In this document: positions 62,101 to 64,000 of the stretch, in pieces | Layout: the number at the start of each line of letters is the position of its first letter | How positions within the stretch are numbered: the first letter of the stretch is position 1 | NCBI GenBank assembly: GCA_046331565.1 | Contig: JAXLQP010000007.1 | Span: 186,001-250,000, forward strand | DNA: 64,000 nt | Direction: 5' to 3' | Source: DASRDU01 sp046331565 | Lineage (GTDB): Bacteria > Acidobacteriota > Blastocatellia > RBC074 | Notes under the pieces: generated by a model | What the model was told of the DNA's origin: nothing | Database searches by the model: none | What the model saw: only the letters and a program-made list of their open reading frames with translations | Program-made: the position numbers and the translations under genes

Positions 62101-62548
62101 TCTGCGTCCATGACCGGCCAAGCGCCTGACCCGATGAGTCATAGTCCTCGACGAGGAGACAGTCATAGATGCCCTTGAATTTCGTCGGATCGTTGTCGTC
62201 GGCAATGCCGGGCGGCAGTCTGATGGCGTCATAAGCCGTGCCACTGTACGTGAGGCCGGTCGGCCAGAGCGGGTCAATTCCCTGCTGCGTATCCGTCGCC
62301 GGGTCTTCCGAGGTCGAGAGCGTGCCGGGATGGAAATGCATCACCGTTCCGGCAGCCTCGGTCAGTTCCCCGCCCGCGTAGTAGCGCCGGACGGCCTGAT
62401 GCCAGGGGCCGACGCCCAGCGCCTGAAAGATCGTCACCTGCTTGTCCTGCCCGACGGTCTGCGCGTCGTGCATGATGAGCTTGCCCTGCACGACGTGCCG
62501 ACCGAAGGCGAGCGCGAGAATGTAATTGTCGAGCGAGTCGGCAGCCAA
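56150..62548 (-). CDS. Large phage tail protein with two pectate-lyase-like modules
   Basis: 2,132 aa. It starts with TTG 62548 because GGGAG lies 8 nt upstream and the stop of the previous gene is 2 bp away. The N-terminal part (about 1-680) resembles phage tail hub/tip proteins (DNYILALAFGRHVVQGKLIM, APGDVVQVTRPELGWSQKLF) with Fn3-like repeats. Two beta-helix modules follow, near 870-1200 (NGGQVIDVRAFGAKCDGVTD) and 1250-1600 (GAIFDVRAYGAKIDGVTDDQ). The C-terminal third has repeated tail-fibre units (DLGIYPTNRFRDLALARNAL, DLGTSALRWRDLKLARTLML, DIGKTAANRPRDVFIGRNLN). The beta-helices could bind or cut host polysaccharide (depolymerase-like), but catalytic residues are not assigned. Confidence 0.85.
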   Translation of the reverse strand: MAADSLDNYILALAFGRHVVQGKLIMHDAQTVGQDKQVTIFQALGVGPWHQAVRRYYAGGELTEAAGTVMHFHPGTLSTSEDPATDTQQGIDPLWPTGLTYSGTAYDAIRLPPGIADDNDPTKFKGIYDCLLVEDYDSSGQALGRSWTQNAARHAAYLIVEAAALGVSRIDWPSWVQWRDCCDEQIVWQKDSTTTATIARFLSNVFFATPTDLETALNLLCTITATDWQDSDGAIKFLPPTIARTPVYEFTPSKTKDASFTHWRKDRSERPARVTLYWRDIEDELIADGDPIIIERADLFDGNGQAQNELAVNVGAMTRSQAQRIANHLIRLKSDLEQYCSLTGGGDSFHIAPGDVVQVTRPELGWSQKLFQVIEASDEPSDSTADERTFTLLEYDPSVYSDSDEAQLQPRIQTGAQASAFAPPPAITSLTLAETHATLADGRETTIITGAVQFAAFFNPQRGRIWWKKPDASDYTQTDLLLVPERATLQAVFELRHIEPGIHRFKVVTENSYGISTGFAAAVEYPLNIAGPQTAPAAPAGYTVAFFGSDTGQQDFIQHKWTQEQDVEYEIGADENFTTIIFRGRASEYKEPRPDRMRGGWTRWLRARRYSLASAAVSATTVPAVIAPPARVSIGRRVSSGIVLNVALPASVDQLAQISETQVQIAEDAGFLTNAVIETRPGARSDVEVIGIPGSTRWMRTRYKTIFGDASDWSASVEHTFAKLGDDNNALGNLWFEDDGVYDIGRNPATDIFDRRPRYVYAAKGFYAGYLDAFTSTHNNACFSAAHDEGWNQTPAIEPWLWPRISNYDLIGNPIWQNRTIIRPGEGGLHIQSRSGEYDNLILDDNGNLTVRGSITGTLASSVIDNGGQVIDVRAFGAKCDGVTDDSAAVNAAYAAAKLTRQPLYFPKGTTLCNLKLDTWGITVQGAGPQSSFIRSFDSAQPVVEVDASAVSIHTILIRDLGLVGSVSGGNNHGLYVQGANLVAGLTVKNVTISSCGGRGVYDLASFTTRYEDVFISQPSGSHNAIELAGGNTTTLHRCYVTDVAAGRAAYRIYGGRPTLIACNGINTGANADWGIFGRTVADDGVDSYCYATLVECNVEDFTNRGIWCKVGSSATFQATSILAPATGTVLPLLFDYVAPSVAGTWDAISTINTKGAGYANGYAIHSNGMPFTVTGESAPDLFWWSGNVFTLPKITTNYIGGSGNYVTRLTRAAVDALESSTLTGDLIGGTTYTGARAFIKAPVADKGGAIFDVRAYGAKIDGVTDDQAAFDAAFAAASAVGGGVVFIPGGTTRVTKLAIPANVVLRGAGKRATTIKQIVSNEEIVLVNQFHSGVEDLTVSGNLGVDAHEAADGWPGQHGILCTHAQYVSDVSIRRVHIEQTGGEGLKIEKCFSSVFEGVETTWTYGAAGISVDAVNMPSVRFADCYVHVIGRFDGVGYWVRGGNPVFENCNGIDGWGSGGPSAVIWMRIGQDSRIAGDGTDKYANPTLIGCNIESFTHTGLQHRLASTSRLYGCSFSTGGNGTQKAISYETGGAYSQNGYIAADCTFFQDGDGVTYASNRAIHSYGRPPVYVEPALPYASAYYDTQAGATKALPFILALTSTPNTQNLVLATGNKAEVKSGLWWDEGSSVLTSPGRFWGADCSSGAPTYGFAADYSTGMYRDTTSGALSFAWGGSEKLRVRDFLWTAISFIPFTDAAVDLGIYPTNRFRDLALARNALIGGTLGVTGAATFSSTIAAGDATLGNASPSADTAKDLGTSALRWRDLKLARTLMLGGTSAQHASIVMDAPATNSTYLQFLESGVSKWWFYRNGGDANFYIRDMANAKMHLAFLPGASEAAAATLLYSSLLFSTDKAVDIGKTAANRPRDVFIGRNLNVADTVTMGGGTVWIYPVASLPTGAGGNLILGGGFGSPVCARMFIGDGSSWRMHFSKRLSSTTTDLFTFDDRGYFIAQQNSVAYFSNTADPYANYERGALKWASNEFVIGTEKGGSGTSRDITFAPTGDLNIAANNGARLSIKRLEELTTIAAAASTNTTIQIPAGAIVIGVAGRVVTADTGAGVTSFSIGVSGATTRYASNIANTAGITWKGTQDSLRAYTSATPIVITPNVTPGGGVRGAARIVIEYLDITAPTS

Positions 62549-62550
62549 CG

Positions 62551-63117
62551 TTATTTCTCCCGGATGGTGAAGGCGTACTCGAAATTGTCGAACGACTGCG
62601 GCGAGTGATTGATCTTCGTCAGGAAACGCGCGAGGTATTCAATGGCGGCGGCGTGTTCCTTCAACAGCGGTTCCGTGTACCAGAATTCCCGGTCCGGGTA
62701 GTGCCAGTCCCAGAAGGCGTCCATCTCCATGTACTCATCCATCGGGCGTCCGGTGAATTTCAGTTCGCTTTCGCGTCTGCGCCCGCGCTTGATGCGCACC
62801 TGCAATGAACCGTCCTCGGCCTCGAAGGTCAGCACTTTTTTGTCCGCCGAGTGCTGTGTCTGATAGTCCGGCGCGAAGGGCAGCACGCCAGTAACTGTCG
62901 CGGTGACGGTCGTTGTCTGCCCGCCTGACTGTGCGGTTGCAGTGACGGCCCAGGCGCCGGTCTGATTGGGCGCAGTCCACGTCGTCGCGGTTCCGGCAGT
63001 CGAGGTGAACTCGCCGCCGGAGGCCGACCAGTTGACCGGCACACTGCTCGTGAAGCTGACGGTCTGTTTGCCGCGCAGACTGAGCGGGCCTGACGGAGTA
63101 ATGACTGGGACGGACAT
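62551..63117 (-). CDS. Phage tail protein with Ig-like domain
   Basis: 188 aa. Residues about 1-75 form an Ig-like (Big_2-type) fold (VSFTSSVPVNWSASGGEFTS, GAWAVTATAQSGGQTTTVTA). The C-terminal part contains DEYMEMDAFWDWHYPDREFW and FLTKINHSPQSFDNFEYAF. The start overlaps the GAGG ribosome site that follows the upstream stop. It lies between the DUF2163-like and large tail genes, 2 bp before the latter, so it is probably a tail component. Confidence 0.65.
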   Translation of the reverse strand: MSVPVITPSGPLSLRGKQTVSFTSSVPVNWSASGGEFTSTAGTATTWTAPNQTGAWAVTATAQSGGQTTTVTATVTGVLPFAPDYQTQHSADKKVLTFEAEDGSLQVRIKRGRRRESELKFTGRPMDEYMEMDAFWDWHYPDREFWYTEPLLKEHAAAIEYLARFLTKINHSPQSFDNFEYAFTIREK

Positions 63118-63125
63118 CAGTGACC

Positions 63126-63902
63126 TCAGTAGTTCAGAATCCGGGTCGGCACATCGAGAATCGGCGTGTCGCCCCAGATCGGCGTGTCATACTTCCAGAA
63201 GATCGGATTCGGCGTGCCGCCGCCCATCGGCGGGCCGCCTTTGCCCGGCGTGTCGTCCGGATCAACCGGCGGTGGCAGCGGTTCGAGATAAACGAAACCG
63301 CCGTAGCGTTTGCGCATCCCGCGCGCCAGACAGGCTTCGAGCGTTTTCGGACAATTCGTGTGTGTGCGGGCTTCCGGCGCGAGTGCTGATTCGTTCGCGT
63401 AATCGCACGCCGTGCCCGGTACGTTGAAGCGCAGATTGCAGTTCTTCTGCATCGCCTTCCACCCGGCGATCTGCCGCGCCGCCGCCAGATCGGACCAGAT
63501 CGTCAGGCGCACAAACTCTTCGTCCGTCTTTGCGCCCATGACCACGCCCTTCATCAGGGGCTTCGTGTGTTCGATGAGCGCGCCGGTGTCATCCAGGAAC
63601 ACCTTGCGAATGACGGCGCGTGCGCCGCGCAGCACATCAGTCGGATCGGCCATCAGAAGCCCCATCGCCTGATCGATATTTGAAATGCCAAGTTCGATTC
63701 GATCAGCGGCGCGCGTCTGAGACTGCCGGAGCGCACCGAGTTGTCGGAGCAGCGGCTGGTAAATCCCGCCGCTGTCTGCCACCAGCCCCGTTGCGAAGCG
63801 CAGCACTGCGCCCGCAGCGAGTGTCAGTTCGAGTGTGAGGTAACTCGCGGCGCGACCGCTGGCGATCAGTGTGGTGAGTGGGATGGTCAGTGTGCGACTC
63901 AT
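63126..63902 (-). CDS. Phage tail assembly protein (DUF2163/BR0599-like)
   Basis: 258 aa. Begins MSRTLTIPLTTLIASGRAAS. The middle contains DRIELGISNIDQAMGLLMAD and LTIWSDLAAARQIAGWKAMQ. Two Cys-containing segments follow (NCNLRFNVPGTACDY and THTNCPKTLEACLARG), a pattern seen in some phage tail proteins near the tail tip. It ends with a Pro/Gly-rich tail. ATG overlaps the stop of the upstream gene (ATGA), so translation is coupled. The family name is tentative; the phage-tail context is strong. Confidence 0.6.
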   Translation of the reverse strand: MSRTLTIPLTTLIASGRAASYLTLELTLAAGAVLRFATGLVADSGGIYQPLLRQLGALRQSQTRAADRIELGISNIDQAMGLLMADPTDVLRGARAVIRKVFLDDTGALIEHTKPLMKGVVMGAKTDEEFVRLTIWSDLAAARQIAGWKAMQKNCNLRFNVPGTACDYANESALAPEARTHTNCPKTLEACLARGMRKRYGGFVYLEPLPPPVDPDDTPGKGGPPMGGGTPNPIFWKYDTPIWGDTPILDVPTRILNY

Positions 63903-64000
63903 AACTGCTGATTGGCGGCGATGACGCGAATGGCGCGTCCGAGTTTCTGGCGACCTCGATCCGAGGAGAGCGTCCGGTCGAGAAGGCGATCCTGGGTGGT
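63899..64000 (-). CDS. Partial phage protein (C-terminus only)
   Basis: 33 codons are visible from the right edge to the stop at 63899, ending GRAIRVIAANQQL. The stop overlaps the next gene's ATG by 4 bp. The rest lies outside the window. It is probably another tail gene because it starts the coupled run. Confidence 0.6.
   Translation of the reverse strand, partial: TTQDRLLDRTLSSDRGRQKLGRAIRVIAANQQL

Overview
The window is about 62% GC and most resembles a chromosome segment of an Acidobacteriota bacterium, probably Blastocatellia-like. This is an inference from three things: large secreted LamG/PA14/Ig proteins, paired S8 peptidases ending in GIVFADG repeats, and heptanucleotide repeats inside genes. 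No rRNA or other strong taxonomic marker is present. A tRNA-Ala(CGC) at 42.3 kb splits the window into host DNA (1-42.3 kb) and the left part of an integrated element (42.3 kb to the right edge).

Host, 1-31.4 kb, all on the minus strand: an exopolysaccharide (Wzx/Wzy-type) locus that also carries nonribosomal peptide synthetase (NRPS) genes. In transcription order (right to left) it holds a Wzz-like protein, a BY-kinase-like protein with a ruined nucleotide site, a second Wzz-like protein, a polyprenyl glycosylphosphotransferase, a secreted sugar-dehydrogenase/PKD/Ig/PA14 protein, an O-antigen-ligase/Wzy-like polymerase, a small protein, two GT4 glycosyltransferases, NRPS A-T-TE, NRPS C-A-T-TE, a PAP2 phosphatase, a beta-propeller lipoprotein, a LamG metallophosphatase, a Wzx-like flippase, and an NRPS A-T-C-A- that runs off the left edge. 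Spacing from the polymerase to the second NRPS is very tight, so peptide and glycan genes are probably cotranscribed. All four adenylation domains carry runs of 7-bp tandem repeats at the same linker, just before the RxYRTGD motif. Several long palindromes (20-45 bp arms) sit between genes.

Host, 32.2-42.2 kb: a TPR-AAA+-Fis sigma-54 activator, two tandem secreted subtilases, an Fe-S uracil-DNA glycosylase, a HAMP-GAF-GGDEF protein, and the tRNA-Ala gene with its own promoter.

Element, 42.3 kb to the end: a tyrosine integrase whose last codons are antisense to the tRNA, an excisionase-like gene, small ribbon-helix-helix and zinc-finger genes, then a defence and addiction cargo. The cargo holds a SNIPE-like membrane nuclease (TM-DUF4041-GIY-YIG), a GNAT/DUF1778 toxin-antitoxin pair, BrnT-BrnA, a type IIG restriction-methylase, an HNH protein and a double-HTH protein. 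Three related palindromic clusters of CCGACA/TGTCGG, plus a related hairpin, lie in the gaps between cargo modules. After a small XRE region come phage tail genes on the minus strand, including a 2,132-aa tail protein with two pectate-lyase-like modules. The element is therefore most likely a prophage, with its head and lysis genes beyond the right edge.
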